Origin: Oceanobacter mangrovi
Lineage (GTDB): Bacteria > Pseudomonadota > Gammaproteobacteria > Pseudomonadales > Oceanobacteraceae
Assembly (NCBI RefSeq): GCF_019740315.1
Contig: NZ_JAHXZR010000002.1
Coordinates: 498,001 to 562,000, forward strand
Reading direction: 5' to 3'
DNA: 64,000 nucleotides
Shown: piece by piece, positions 25,578 through 34,664 of the stretch
Position numbering within the stretch: position 1 is the first letter of the stretch
Layout of the letters: the number at the start of each line of letters is the position of its first letter
The notes under the pieces: model-generated
What the model saw: the letters and a program-made list of their open reading frames with translations, nothing else
Databases searched by the model: none
Told to the model about the DNA's origin: nothing
Translations under genes and position numbers: made by a program

Positions 25578-26060
25578 TCAATTACAGCTGACGGTTTCCA
25601 TAGATTCCTTGATCAACACTTCCTTGGTGGTTTTCAGTGACAGCAAGGCGTAAGGGTTGGTGCTGGTTGTGCTGGTGCATGTACTGTCCGGAACGCTAAT
25701 GGTATAGCTCAGGGTGACAGCGTTATCGGAGCTGCTGATGTCGTTGAGGGTGAGGGCGTATTCGTCGCTGTCGCGTTCACCAAGGTCGATTAAAACGACC
25801 CGGTGAGTATCAAAGTCGATATCGTCGGCGTCGTCAGTCGTGTAGTAGGCCAATTCATTTTCGTAATCGTACTGGTTGTAGATTACCTTGGTGAATTTGC
25901 TTTCGTCGGTGTTGATCGGGTCAGTGCCGCTATCGAGGATGGAGTAGCTGACATCGGTGCTGCTGTCGGTGTCATCGGTAGCAACGCAACCGTTGAGTGT
26001 CAGAACACCCGCTGCCATACAAATTGCCAAAGTCGGACGAGAGAAGTAGTAAAAACTCAT
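25578..26060 (-). CDS. Acidic lipoprotein, PrcB-like
   Basis: 160 residues. A lipoprotein signal (LAICMAAGVLTLNGC; Cys at about 25) precedes a Ser/Asp/Thr-rich linker (TDDTDSSTDVSYS). The C-terminal beta-rich region has DFDTHRVVLIDLGERDSDEYAL and SYTISVPDSTCTS, resembling PrcB-type C-terminal domains (protease-complex subunit), but the match is loose. Two Cys in the tail (DSTCTS and VSCN) may pair. It is probably outer-membrane anchored, and the function is unknown. Confidence 0.6.
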   Translation of the reverse strand: MSFYYFSRPTLAICMAAGVLTLNGCVATDDTDSSTDVSYSILDSGTDPINTDESKFTKVIYNQYDYENELAYYTTDDADDIDFDTHRVVLIDLGERDSDEYALTLNDISSSDNAVTLSYTISVPDSTCTSTTSTNPYALLSLKTTKEVLIKESMETVSCN

Positions 26061-26298
26061 GTTATTTCCGGAAGATTGTCAGGGGAAATGCCGTACGGAC
26101 GCATATTCCTGAATCATCCAGGCATCAACAAGCGTCGGCTTCCCAGCTTTTCCTGCTGCTGTAATTTCCAGACGCCTGACCGGCACTAATCAACAGAGAT
26201 TGACGAAGCAGCCGTTAGACAGACAAACGATTTTCGGGCTTTGCGGATGACTGGCGACAGATTAAGCTGGCCGTTGAGCTAATAATACGGAGCTGTCA

Positions 26299-27177
26299 AT
26301 GCCTGCCCGAAAGCCTGTTGTTAACGCTAAATCGATGAATAAACCTGATCGTTTTTACCGCGCGGGACCAGACCATCGCGCCTTGCTGGGAGGCGTCATA
26401 CCGGATTTTTTGACCATTCGGCAGTGGTTTGATTTCGCCTCAGTTGAGCTCGGCAAGTGGGTTACCTGGGAGGAGCAGGAACAGGCCGCCGGACATTTCT
26501 TTGATGCCCTCAGCGACCTGACCCGGATTTTGGCTGGGCGTAGCCTGACAACGGAACAGCAGCTGGTATTGGGGCAGCAACTGGTGTCGTTGCGTGGAAC
26601 GCTGGGTCTGCAATACGGCAAGGGAGGGCGCCCCGGGGTGTCGGCTCACTATGCGCCCTTGCAGCGGACATTCTCGTTGGCTAAAAATGCCGGGCCAGGC
26701 AGTATCGCCCATGAGTGGTTTCATGCGTTTGATCACTATATGGCCAGCAAGGCGTTTGCGGAGCCAATCTGGGCGCTACAGCCGGTAACCTTTGCGTCGT
26801 CGTTGTGGCTCGAAAACACGGCGGAAGAACACCCGTTAAATGTGCTGCTGTGCAAATGTTTCGAAGCCATTATGCTGGCGGAGGATGGCCAGACGCCGAG
26901 TGATCTGGTGCAGGCCAGTGTGGCGGTGGATAGCAAGCTGTCGGTAAGTTATTACAGCAAGCCGGAAGAAATGGCAGCACGCAGCTTTGAAGCCTGGATT
27001 CAGGACGCAGCGATTCGTAACCGTTTCCTGGTGAAAGGCACACAACAATCTGAAGAAGCCCAATTGGGTTTGTATCCTTCGGGTGCCCACAGGGCACGAA
27101 TCAATCAGGCGTTCAGTCACTACTTTGCTCATCTCTCCGCTGCTTTGTTGCGTCAGCAAATAACTACCAGTCGTTAG
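26299..27177 (+). CDS. CLCA_X family protein with zincin-like HExxH motif
   Basis: 292 residues. The central PGSIAHEWFHAFDHY (HEWFH, about 137-141) is a metal-binding zincin signature and suggests a metallopeptidase or a structural remnant of one. GLQYGKGGRPGVSAHYAP and ARSFEAWIQDAAIRNRFLV fit the CLCA_X family. There is no signal peptide, so it is probably cytoplasmic. ATG at 26299 is used; ATG at 26335 (MNKPDRFY) is an alternative with a more conserved-looking start. Monocistronic by position. Confidence 0.8.
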   Translation: MPARKPVVNAKSMNKPDRFYRAGPDHRALLGGVIPDFLTIRQWFDFASVELGKWVTWEEQEQAAGHFFDALSDLTRILAGRSLTTEQQLVLGQQLVSLRGTLGLQYGKGGRPGVSAHYAPLQRTFSLAKNAGPGSIAHEWFHAFDHYMASKAFAEPIWALQPVTFASSLWLENTAEEHPLNVLLCKCFEAIMLAEDGQTPSDLVQASVAVDSKLSVSYYSKPEEMAARSFEAWIQDAAIRNRFLVKGTQQSEEAQLGLYPSGAHRARINQAFSHYFAHLSAALLRQQITTSR

Positions 27178-27264
27178 TCAGAATGTTTTAGTGGTCGGAA
27201 GCTGACCTTTAATGACAGAATCAGCGCCAGACTGATTAGGGAAATCCCTGCGGGAGTACAGGCA

Positions 27265-28536
27265 ATGGAACAGAAGCTGGATCTTCTGGTGTTTGGCGCG
27301 ACGGCATTTGTTGGTCGTCTGGTAGTGGATTATCTGGCTCGCAGCTACGGCGCCGGGCAGTCTCTGACATGGGGGATTGCTGGTCGTAATCCAGACCGGC
27401 TGGCGCAACTGAAAGCGCAGCTGGTAAAAGACTATGGGGCTGAATTTCAGACTTTGCCAATACTGCTGGCTGACTCCCGTAATGAAGTTGATTTAAAGAC
27501 GCTCTGCCAGCAAGCCAGGGTAATTTTCTCCGCCGTTGGACCCTATGCCGTGCATGGTGATTTGCTGGTTCGTGTTTGCGCAGAAACAGGCACCGACTAC
27601 TGTGATCTGACCGGTGAACCTCAATGGATTCGTCGGATGCAGCAAGCGTATGAGGCGGTGGCCAGGCGCAGCGGAGCCCGTATAGTCAACTGTATTGGTT
27701 TCGACTCACTGCCTTCCGATCTTGGCGTACTGACGTTGCAGCAGCGTAATGTGGAAGCTACTGGCAAGCGTTGTGACGCTGTTGAAATGCGCTTGAAAGG
27801 CGCTCGTGGAGGTTTTTCAGGTGGCACCATCGGCAGCCTGTTGCAGGCGATTCGAGAACTGCAGGACAACCCGGCACTGAAACAGGAGCTGGCCGATCCC
27901 TGGTCCTTGTGCCCGGCAGATTTTCATCATTCAGCTGCGACCCAGTCATTGGCCGGAGCGACGTTCCATCCGCCATCAGGCAACTGGTGTATGCCCTTTA
28001 TCATGGCGCCGATTAATGAACGCGTTGTTTATCGCACTAATGCCTTGCTGTATGGCCAGGCTGGAGCTGCGTTCAGCTACAGCGAAGGCGTGATGATCGC
28101 CCCTGGTGGCAAGGGTAAATTGAGTGCCCGGATCGCAACCGGTGTCATGGCGGCTGGTTTGTGGCTGCTGAATCAGCGGCTATCGCGTACGTTAATGGAG
28201 CGGTGGATATTGCCCAAACCGGGTAGCGGCCCAACGCCAGCCGCCATTGCTGCCGGTTTCTTTGATATGCGTTTTTATGGCTATTGCGACGGTAAACTGA
28301 CCCAGCTGTTAAAAGTCTGCGCCCAGGGTGACCCCGGTTATGGTGCAACCTCACGCATGGCCGGCGAAGCCGCCGTGTGTCTGGCACTGGATATGGTTGT
28401 CAGCAAGACACAGGAAGGCGGTTTCTATACGCCTGCCAGTCTGCTGGGGGGCGCTTTGATAGAGCGTTTACAGCAACGAGCAGGAGTTACCTTTGAGTTT
28501 CTGCCGTTGCCGTCAGCGCCCGGCACCTGCCAATAG
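27265..28536 (+). CDS. Saccharopine dehydrogenase-like / trans-acting enoyl reductase family protein
   Basis: 423 residues. The N-terminal Rossmann fold LDLLVFGATAFVGRLVVDYL (about 5-24) carries the GxTGxxG variant for NAD(P) binding; VGPYAVHGDLLVRVCAETGTDYCDLTGEP (about 95-122, seen in parts) and NCIGFDSLPSDLGVL are family signatures. It may reduce or oxidise a lipid-type substrate, as mycobacterial relatives do; the true substrate is not known. It converges with the fds regulator, overlapping it by 24 bp. Confidence 0.82.
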   Translation: MEQKLDLLVFGATAFVGRLVVDYLARSYGAGQSLTWGIAGRNPDRLAQLKAQLVKDYGAEFQTLPILLADSRNEVDLKTLCQQARVIFSAVGPYAVHGDLLVRVCAETGTDYCDLTGEPQWIRRMQQAYEAVARRSGARIVNCIGFDSLPSDLGVLTLQQRNVEATGKRCDAVEMRLKGARGGFSGGTIGSLLQAIRELQDNPALKQELADPWSLCPADFHHSAATQSLAGATFHPPSGNWCMPFIMAPINERVVYRTNALLYGQAGAAFSYSEGVMIAPGGKGKLSARIATGVMAAGLWLLNQRLSRTLMERWILPKPGSGPTPAAIAAGFFDMRFYGYCDGKLTQLLKVCAQGDPGYGATSRMAGEAAVCLALDMVVSKTQEGGFYTPASLLGGALIERLQQRAGVTFEFLPLPSAPGTCQ

Positions 28537-29589
28537 TTCCTGCAAACTGATCAGCTCGCCGGAATGCTCGGCGCTGTAGCCGGGCAGATCATCAACGGCG
28601 CTGCGAAAGTCATCGGACTTTAAGGTTGTCAGCAGCGTCTGCATCACCGGGGTTTCCAGCGTACGTTGGTGGCAGGCCAGCAAATAACGTTCTTCCGCCT
28701 GTGGGATAAAGTCGAGGCCAAACTGGCTGGCGGCGGCCTGGACGCCGAAGCCGACGTCAGCCATGCCGGAAGCAATATGGGCGGCGACAGCGGAGTGGGT
28801 GAATTCAGCGTTGGGGGTGTCGTTGCAGTCTTCAATGCGTTTGCCGCTACGCTGCAATAGTTCCTCTAGCAGCTTGCGGGTGCCGGACTCCTTGTCGCGA
28901 TTAATGAAACGCACGTCAGGGCGGTAGAGGTCATCCAGTCCACGAATATTGAGCGGATTACCCGGCCGTACCATCAAGCCTTGCTGACGAGTGATAAAGC
29001 AGATGATGCGGTGGGCGCGGGGTTTCAGCAGCTTGTCGATCCAGCCCATCATTTCATCGCTGATTACACTGACCGGCAGGTGAAAACCAGCCAGATCACA
29101 TTGTTCCCGCGCCATCGCCGCCAGTGCTTCCTGGCCCGGCTTGTATTGCAGATCGAGTTCGAATTCTTCAGTGAAGCGAGGCAGCAGCTCCACCGCGTAG
29201 CCGTGACTGGCGTGCAGTCGCAGCCCCGGACGAACGCCGGCCAACAACCGCGACAGCTCAATGTTCAATTCCGAGGTGATGTTGTCGAGCTGGGGCTCCA
29301 GTCGGGCGATTACCCGTTTCTCCGCCCACAGCAATTTTTCACCCAAATGGGTCAACCTCGCACCGCGGCCTTTCTCCAGTGTAACCAGATCACTACCAAA
29401 GAAGTCTGACCATTTATTGAGCTGGTTCCAGGCGTGTCGATAGGAAATTCCTACCTTGGCAGCGGCGGCAGTCAATTTGCCGTCGTCTTCGATGCATTTC
29501 AGCAGGCCGAACAGCTGTGGGTCGAGTGTTCGGCCCTGGTCATCCCGGAACGACCAGGTCGGCACTATGCTTATTTTTTGAATAGGCAT
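28513..29589 (-). CDS. ModE-N/periplasmic-binding-like transcriptional regulator
   Basis: 358 residues. An N-terminal winged helix of the ModE/LysR kind (LLKCIEDDGKLTAAAAKVGISYRHAW region, about 28-53; FGSDLVTLEKGRGARLTHLG) is followed by a type 2 substrate-binding domain (about 120-345: LRLHASHGYAVELLP; RFINRDKESGTRKLLEEL; GMADVGFGVQAAASQFGLDFIP). Such regulators bind molybdate, tungstate or oxyanion-like ligands. It lies directly divergent from the molybdenum-dependent formate dehydrogenase operon, with an inverted repeat between them, so it probably controls fds in response to molybdate or formate. The ligand is inferred. Confidence 0.85.
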   Translation of the reverse strand: MPIQKISIVPTWSFRDDQGRTLDPQLFGLLKCIEDDGKLTAAAAKVGISYRHAWNQLNKWSDFFGSDLVTLEKGRGARLTHLGEKLLWAEKRVIARLEPQLDNITSELNIELSRLLAGVRPGLRLHASHGYAVELLPRFTEEFELDLQYKPGQEALAAMAREQCDLAGFHLPVSVISDEMMGWIDKLLKPRAHRIICFITRQQGLMVRPGNPLNIRGLDDLYRPDVRFINRDKESGTRKLLEELLQRSGKRIEDCNDTPNAEFTHSAVAAHIASGMADVGFGVQAAASQFGLDFIPQAEERYLLACHQRTLETPVMQTLLTTLKSDDFRSAVDDLPGYSAEHSGELISLQELLAGAGR

Positions 29590-29673
29590 TTTTTTTCATA
29601 TTTTGCTTGGAATGCGCCAATGTTAAGTTGCCCGGCATTATAAGAGCAATATCAAAGCAACACTTTCGCCATA

Positions 29674-29693
29674 ATATGAAAATCAGTTCATAT
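29674..29693. promoter_or_regulatory. Candidate operator of the fds regulator
   Basis: ATATGAA-N6-TTCATAT is a perfect inverted repeat 24 nt before the fdsG ATG. A third TTCATAT half-site is at 29595-29601, next to the regulator's own start. Binding by the adjacent regulator is inferred. Confidence 0.5.
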
Positions 29694-29716
29694 ATGAGCG
29701 GCAGGAGTACACAACC

Positions 29717-30217
29717 ATGGTTACACCGGAATCTGCGGGATGGGAACCATCTGTCGCGCAAGCCATTATTGATGAATACAAAAGCAAGCCGGGGGCGCTG
29801 CTGCCAATTCTGCACGCATTGCAGGATCGTTTTGACTGGATCCCCGACGGCGTGATCCCGATGATCGCCCAGGCTTTGCAGGTGACCCGTGCCGAAGTCC
29901 ACGGCGTGGTCAGCTTTTACCACCATTTCCGCACGCATGAGCCAGGTCGTCATGTGGTTGAGGTGTGCCGCGCCGAAGCCTGTCAGGCTCGTGGTGCCCG
30001 TGCACTGGAAGCCCATGCCAAAGCCTCTCTGGGGGTTGATTACCATCAGACGACAGCGGACAACAACATCACGCTGGAGCCGGTTTATTGCCTGGGCAAC
30101 TGCGCCTGTGGGCCATCGGTTCGCGTAGGTGACGAAATCCACGCCAATGTGGATGCTGCCGAATTTGATGCCTTGGTCGATGCGCTGCGTACCGAACGTG
30201 TGGAGGTGCTGGGATGA
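29717..30217 (+). CDS. fdsG: NAD-dependent formate dehydrogenase gamma subunit
   Basis: 166 residues, NuoE-like thioredoxin-fold ferredoxin. The 2Fe-2S ligands are C84 and C89 (VCRAEAC) and C125 and C129 (YCLGNCACGPS). AEVHGVVSFYHHF is the family signature. It passes electrons between FdsA and the flavin subunit FdsB in the cytoplasm. Its stop overlaps the fdsB start (ATGA). It is the first gene of the fds operon; the sequence upstream holds the operator candidate. Confidence 0.93.
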   Translation: MVTPESAGWEPSVAQAIIDEYKSKPGALLPILHALQDRFDWIPDGVIPMIAQALQVTRAEVHGVVSFYHHFRTHEPGRHVVEVCRAEACQARGARALEAHAKASLGVDYHQTTADNNITLEPVYCLGNCACGPSVRVGDEIHANVDAAEFDALVDALRTERVEVLG

Positions 30218-31770
30218 GCATTCGTATCTATGTGCCATCAGACACTACTGCCAGGGCGCTGGGGGCTGACCGCATTGCGGCGGCACTGCCAAAGCTGGCG
30301 GCTGAACAGGGTGTTGAACTGGAAATTCGCCGCAATGGCACCCGTGGCCTGTACTGGCTGGAGCCGCTGCTGGAAGTTGAAACCGAATCTGGCCGTTATG
30401 GTTTTGGGCCGGTAAAGCTGCGTGATCTGGATTCCTTGCTGGCGGCCAAATTCTGGCTCGGCGAAGGCGTCGAACATCCGCTGGCGCTGGGTCTGGTTGA
30501 AGAAATTCCGTACCTGAAAAAGCAGCAGCGACTGACCTTTGCTCGTCTGGGCATTACCGATCCGCTATCGCTGGATGACTATCAGGCCCATAACGGTTTC
30601 AAGGGGCTGCGTAACGCGCTGGCTCTGAGCGGTCAGGCGATTGTTGATGCGGTCAAGGAGTCCGGCTTACGCGGCCGTGGTGGCGCTGCATTCCCGACCG
30701 GTATCAAGTGGCAGACCGTTGCTGATGCGCCAGCGGCGCAGAAGTACATCGTCTGTAACGCCGACGAAGGCGACTCCGGTACCTTTGCTGACCGGCTGGT
30801 GATGGAATGCGATCCCTTTATGCTGATCGAAGGCATGACCATCGCAGGTCTCGCTGTCGGCGCGACTCAGGGTTATATCTATTGCCGTTCTGAATATCCG
30901 CTGGCGGTGAAAAACCTCAACGCGGCAATCGAAACGGCGGTTGCCAACCAGCTGCTGGGTGAAGACATTCTTGGCTCTGGCCGGAGCTTTCAGCTGGAAG
31001 TACGGATGGGCGCAGGTGCCTATATTTGCGGTGAAGAAACCTCGTTGCTGGAAAGCCTGGAAGGCAAGCGCGGTCTGGTGCGTGCCAAACCGCCGTTGCC
31101 TGCGCTGGTCGGTCTGTTTGGCCAGCCAACCGTGGTGAATAACGTGCTGTCGCTGGCGGCAGTGCCGTTTATTCTCGACCAGGGCGCGCAAGCCTACGCT
31201 GACTGCGGTATGGGCCGTTCGCGTGGCACGCTGCCATTCCAGCTGGCGGGCAACGTCAAACAGGGCGGTCTGGTGGAACTGGCATTTGGTCCGAGCCTGC
31301 GTGAACTGATGTTCGATTTTGGTGGCGGTACCTTTAATAGGCGGCCATTGCGAGCAGTACAGGTCGGTGGCCCGCTGGGCGCCTATTTGCCGGAAAGCCA
31401 GTGGGATACGCCACTGGATTACGAAGAATTTGCCAAAGTCGGTGCTGTGCTGGGCCACGGTGGCGTAGTGATGTTCGATGACAGCGTCGATATGAGCGAA
31501 CAGGCGCGCTTCTCGATGGAATTTTGCGTGGCGGAATCCTGTGGCAAGTGTACGCCGTGCCGTATTGGTTCGACCCGTGGGGTGGAAGTGATCGACCGTA
31601 TTCGTGCCGGTCAGAACGTCGATAACAATCTGGCCCTGCTGGCCGATCTGTGCGACACCATGCTGGTTGGTTCGCTGTGCGCCATGGGCGGCATGACGCC
31701 GATTCCGGTGCAGAGTGCGGTGAAGCATTTTGCCGAAGATTTTCGTACTAACGCGGTTGAGGAGGCCTGA
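30214..31770 (+). CDS. fdsB: NAD-dependent formate dehydrogenase beta subunit
   Basis: 518 residues, NuoF-like with an extra N-terminal thioredoxin-like region (1-100). The FMN/NADH-binding signatures are SGLRGRGGAAFPTGIKW (about 149), NADEGDSGTFADR (about 182) and GAGAYICGEETSLLE (about 266). The 4Fe-4S motif ESCGKCTPCRIGSTRG lies at about 441. It transfers electrons from formate oxidation to NAD+. It starts by ATGA overlap with fdsG and is followed 2 nt later by fdsA. Confidence 0.95.
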   Translation: MSIRIYVPSDTTARALGADRIAAALPKLAAEQGVELEIRRNGTRGLYWLEPLLEVETESGRYGFGPVKLRDLDSLLAAKFWLGEGVEHPLALGLVEEIPYLKKQQRLTFARLGITDPLSLDDYQAHNGFKGLRNALALSGQAIVDAVKESGLRGRGGAAFPTGIKWQTVADAPAAQKYIVCNADEGDSGTFADRLVMECDPFMLIEGMTIAGLAVGATQGYIYCRSEYPLAVKNLNAAIETAVANQLLGEDILGSGRSFQLEVRMGAGAYICGEETSLLESLEGKRGLVRAKPPLPALVGLFGQPTVVNNVLSLAAVPFILDQGAQAYADCGMGRSRGTLPFQLAGNVKQGGLVELAFGPSLRELMFDFGGGTFNRRPLRAVQVGGPLGAYLPESQWDTPLDYEEFAKVGAVLGHGGVVMFDDSVDMSEQARFSMEFCVAESCGKCTPCRIGSTRGVEVIDRIRAGQNVDNNLALLADLCDTMLVGSLCAMGGMTPIPVQSAVKHFAEDFRTNAVEEA

Positions 31771-31772
31771 TC

Positions 31773-34664
31773 ATGCTGGAATTTTTTGATCCCCAAAGCG
31801 ATCGTTCTGTTGGTATAGCGGTTGATCACGAGCGTGACTATGGTACACCAGCGGTTGTCAGTGAAACCCTGGTGACGCTGGAAATCGACGGCATCCAGAT
31901 TACCGTGCCGGAAGGCACGTCAGTGATGCGGGCGGCGGCACTGGCCAATATCACCATCCCGAAACTGTGCGCCAGCGACAATCTGGAAGCCTTTGGCTCC
32001 TGTCGTTTGTGTGCGGTGGAAATTGAAGGTCGTCGTGGCATGCCGGCGTCCTGTACCACACCGGTGGCGCAGGATATGAAGGTCACCACCCAGAATGAAG
32101 CGATCGCCAAACTGCGTCGCAACATTATGGAGCTGTATATTTCCGATCACCCGCTCGACTGTCTGACCTGTCCGGCCAACGGTGACTGCGAACTGCAGGA
32201 CATGGCGGGGGCGGTGGGGCTGCGCGAAGTGCGTTACGGCTTCGACGGCAATAACCACCTGGCGGCGGAAAAAGATACCTCCAACCCGTATTTCACCTTC
32301 GATGCTAGCAAGTGCATCGTCTGTTCCCGCTGTGTGCGGGCCTGCTCTGAAGTGCAGGGCACCTTTGCCCTGACGGTTCAGGGCCGCGGTTTTGATTCCA
32401 AAATCGCTGCCGGTCAGGACGAAGGTTTCCTTGATTCCGAGTGTGTTTCCTGTGGTGCCTGTGTGCAGGCCTGTCCAACGGCGACCCTGAGCGAAAACTC
32501 GGTGATCGAGATGGGCCAGCCGGAGCACAGTGTGGTGACGACCTGCGCTTACTGTGGCGTTGGCTGTTCCTTCAAGGCCGAAATGAAAGGCGACAAGCTG
32601 GTGCGCATGGTGCCTTACAAGGGCGGCGAAGCGAACCATGGTCACTCCTGTGTGAAGGGTCGGTTTGCCTTTGGCTACGCCACTCACAAGGATCGTATCC
32701 GGGTGCCAATGATCCGTGATTCGATTGATCAGCCGTGGCAAGAAGTCAGCTGGGAAGAAGCACTGGGCTTTGCCGCCAGCAAGCTGAAAGGCATTCAGCA
32801 GCAATATGGCCGCGAAAGCATTGGAGGGATCACCTCGTCCCGTTGCACCAACGAAGAAACCTATCTGGTGCAGAAGCTGATTCGGGCGGCGTTCGGCAAC
32901 AACAACACCGACACCTGTGCGCGCGTGTGTCATAGCCCGACCGGTTATGGCCTCAAGCAGACCCTGGGTGAATCCGCCGGAACCCAGACTTTTGACTCGG
33001 TGATGAAAGCCGATTGCGTGCTGGTGATTGGTGCCAACCCAACCGATGCTCACCCGGTGTTTGGTTCGCTACTGCGCAAACGCTTGCGTCAGGGCGCCAG
33101 CCTGATCGTTGCTGATCCGCGTCACATTGACCTGCTCGACACTCCCCATCTGGGTGAAGCAACCCATTTGCCGCTGCGGCCGGGCACCAACGTTGCCATG
33201 GTTAACGCCCTGGCACACGTGATTGTGACGGAAGGTCTGGAAGACACTGACTTCATTGCCAGCCGTTGTGACACTTCAGCCTACAATCAATGGCGCAGCT
33301 TTATCGCTGAAGCCCGTCACGCACCGGAAGCGGTTGCTGACATTACCGGCGTTGACGCCGAACTGGTTCGTACCGCTGCGCGCCAGTATGCCAAGGCACC
33401 CAACGCCGCCATCTATTATGGTCTGGGCGTCACTGAACACAGCCAGGGTTCCACCATGGTAATGGGTATCGCTAACCTGGCGCTGGCGACTGGCAATATT
33501 GGTCGCGACGGTGTCGGTGTGAACCCGCTGCGTGGCCAGAACAACGTGCAGGGTTCCTGTGACATGGGCTCTTTCCCGCACGAGTTGCCGGGTTATCAGC
33601 ACGTGGCAGACCCAATCGCCCGTGGCCGTTTTGAAAAGGCCTGGAACGTTGAGCTGGACCATGAGCCTGGTTTGCGGATTCCCAACATGTTTGACGCTGC
33701 CCTGGCAGGCCATTTCAAAGGCATGTATGTGCAGGGCGAAGACATCGCCCAGTCCGACCCGAACACCCAACACGTTGAAGAAGCCTTACGGTCACTGGAG
33801 TGTCTGGTGGTGCAGGATATTTTCCTCAACGAAACCGCCAAGTTCGCTCACGTGCTGCTGCCGGGTTCCAGCTTCCTCGAGAAAAACGGTACCTTTACCA
33901 ATGCCGAACGTCGTATCAACCGCGTTCGCAAGGTGATGCCACCGCTGGCAGGCATGGAAGACTGGCAGGTGACGGTAGCGCTGTCGAATGCGCTGGGTTA
34001 CCCGATGAACTACAACCACCCAGCGGAAATCATGGATGAAATCGCCAGCCTGACTCCGAGCTTTGCCGGTGTCAGCTACGCCAAGCTGGAGCAACATGGC
34101 AGCCTGCAGTGGCCATGCAACGACACCAATCCGCTGGGCATGCCGATCATGCACACCGAGAGCTTCCCGATTGGCAAGGCCAAGTTCGCCATGACCGAGT
34201 TTGTCGCCACCAGCGAACGTGCCAATCGTCGTTATCCGCTGTTGTTGACCACAGGGCGGATTCTCAGCCAGTACAACGTGGGTGCCCAGACTCGTCGTAC
34301 CGACAACCAGGCCTGGCACAGCGAGGATATTCTCGAAGTGCATCCACACGATGCCGAAGAACGCGGCATTCAGGATGGCGACTGGTTGGGTATCAGCAGC
34401 CGTGCCGGACATACTGTGTTGCGGGCGCTGGTCAGTGAGCGGATGCAGCCGGGCGTGGTTTACACCACGTTCCACCATCCGGGCAGTGGCGCCAACGTGA
34501 TTACCACCGACAACTCCGACTGGGCAACTAACTGTCCTGAGTTCAAGGTGACGGCGGTGCAGGTTGAAAAAGTGACCCAGCCGTCGGAATGGCAGCGTAA
34601 CTTCCAGGATAACCACCAGCGTCAGCAGCAATTCCTGCGGCAGGCCCAGCCGGAAGTTGAATGA
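31773..34664 (+). CDS. fdsA: NAD-dependent formate dehydrogenase catalytic alpha subunit
   Basis: 963 residues. An N-terminal 2Fe-2S ferredoxin domain (SCRLCAVEIEGRRGMPASC), a His/Cys3 cluster (CLTCPANGDCELQ), two 4Fe-4S motifs (CIVCSRCVRACSE; CVSCGACVQACPT) and a fourth cluster (CAYCGVGCSFK) lead into the bis-MGD molybdopterin domain. The Mo ligand is Cys386 (ARVCHSP), not selenocysteine. GTNVAMVNALAHVI and the C-terminal MopB domain (LTTGRILSQYNVG) complete it. It oxidises formate to CO2. It overlaps fdhD by 4 bp. Confidence 0.96.
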   Translation: MLEFFDPQSDRSVGIAVDHERDYGTPAVVSETLVTLEIDGIQITVPEGTSVMRAAALANITIPKLCASDNLEAFGSCRLCAVEIEGRRGMPASCTTPVAQDMKVTTQNEAIAKLRRNIMELYISDHPLDCLTCPANGDCELQDMAGAVGLREVRYGFDGNNHLAAEKDTSNPYFTFDASKCIVCSRCVRACSEVQGTFALTVQGRGFDSKIAAGQDEGFLDSECVSCGACVQACPTATLSENSVIEMGQPEHSVVTTCAYCGVGCSFKAEMKGDKLVRMVPYKGGEANHGHSCVKGRFAFGYATHKDRIRVPMIRDSIDQPWQEVSWEEALGFAASKLKGIQQQYGRESIGGITSSRCTNEETYLVQKLIRAAFGNNNTDTCARVCHSPTGYGLKQTLGESAGTQTFDSVMKADCVLVIGANPTDAHPVFGSLLRKRLRQGASLIVADPRHIDLLDTPHLGEATHLPLRPGTNVAMVNALAHVIVTEGLEDTDFIASRCDTSAYNQWRSFIAEARHAPEAVADITGVDAELVRTAARQYAKAPNAAIYYGLGVTEHSQGSTMVMGIANLALATGNIGRDGVGVNPLRGQNNVQGSCDMGSFPHELPGYQHVADPIARGRFEKAWNVELDHEPGLRIPNMFDAALAGHFKGMYVQGEDIAQSDPNTQHVEEALRSLECLVVQDIFLNETAKFAHVLLPGSSFLEKNGTFTNAERRINRVRKVMPPLAGMEDWQVTVALSNALGYPMNYNHPAEIMDEIASLTPSFAGVSYAKLEQHGSLQWPCNDTNPLGMPIMHTESFPIGKAKFAMTEFVATSERANRRYPLLLTTGRILSQYNVGAQTRRTDNQAWHSEDILEVHPHDAEERGIQDGDWLGISSRAGHTVLRALVSERMQPGVVYTTFHHPGSGANVITTDNSDWATNCPEFKVTAVQVEKVTQPSEWQRNFQDNHQRQQQFLRQAQPEVE

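Noticed and set aside
32900-32940. Possible selenocysteine site in the formate dehydrogenase
   Set aside because: The molybdenum ligand codon is TGT (Cys386); there is no in-frame TGA.
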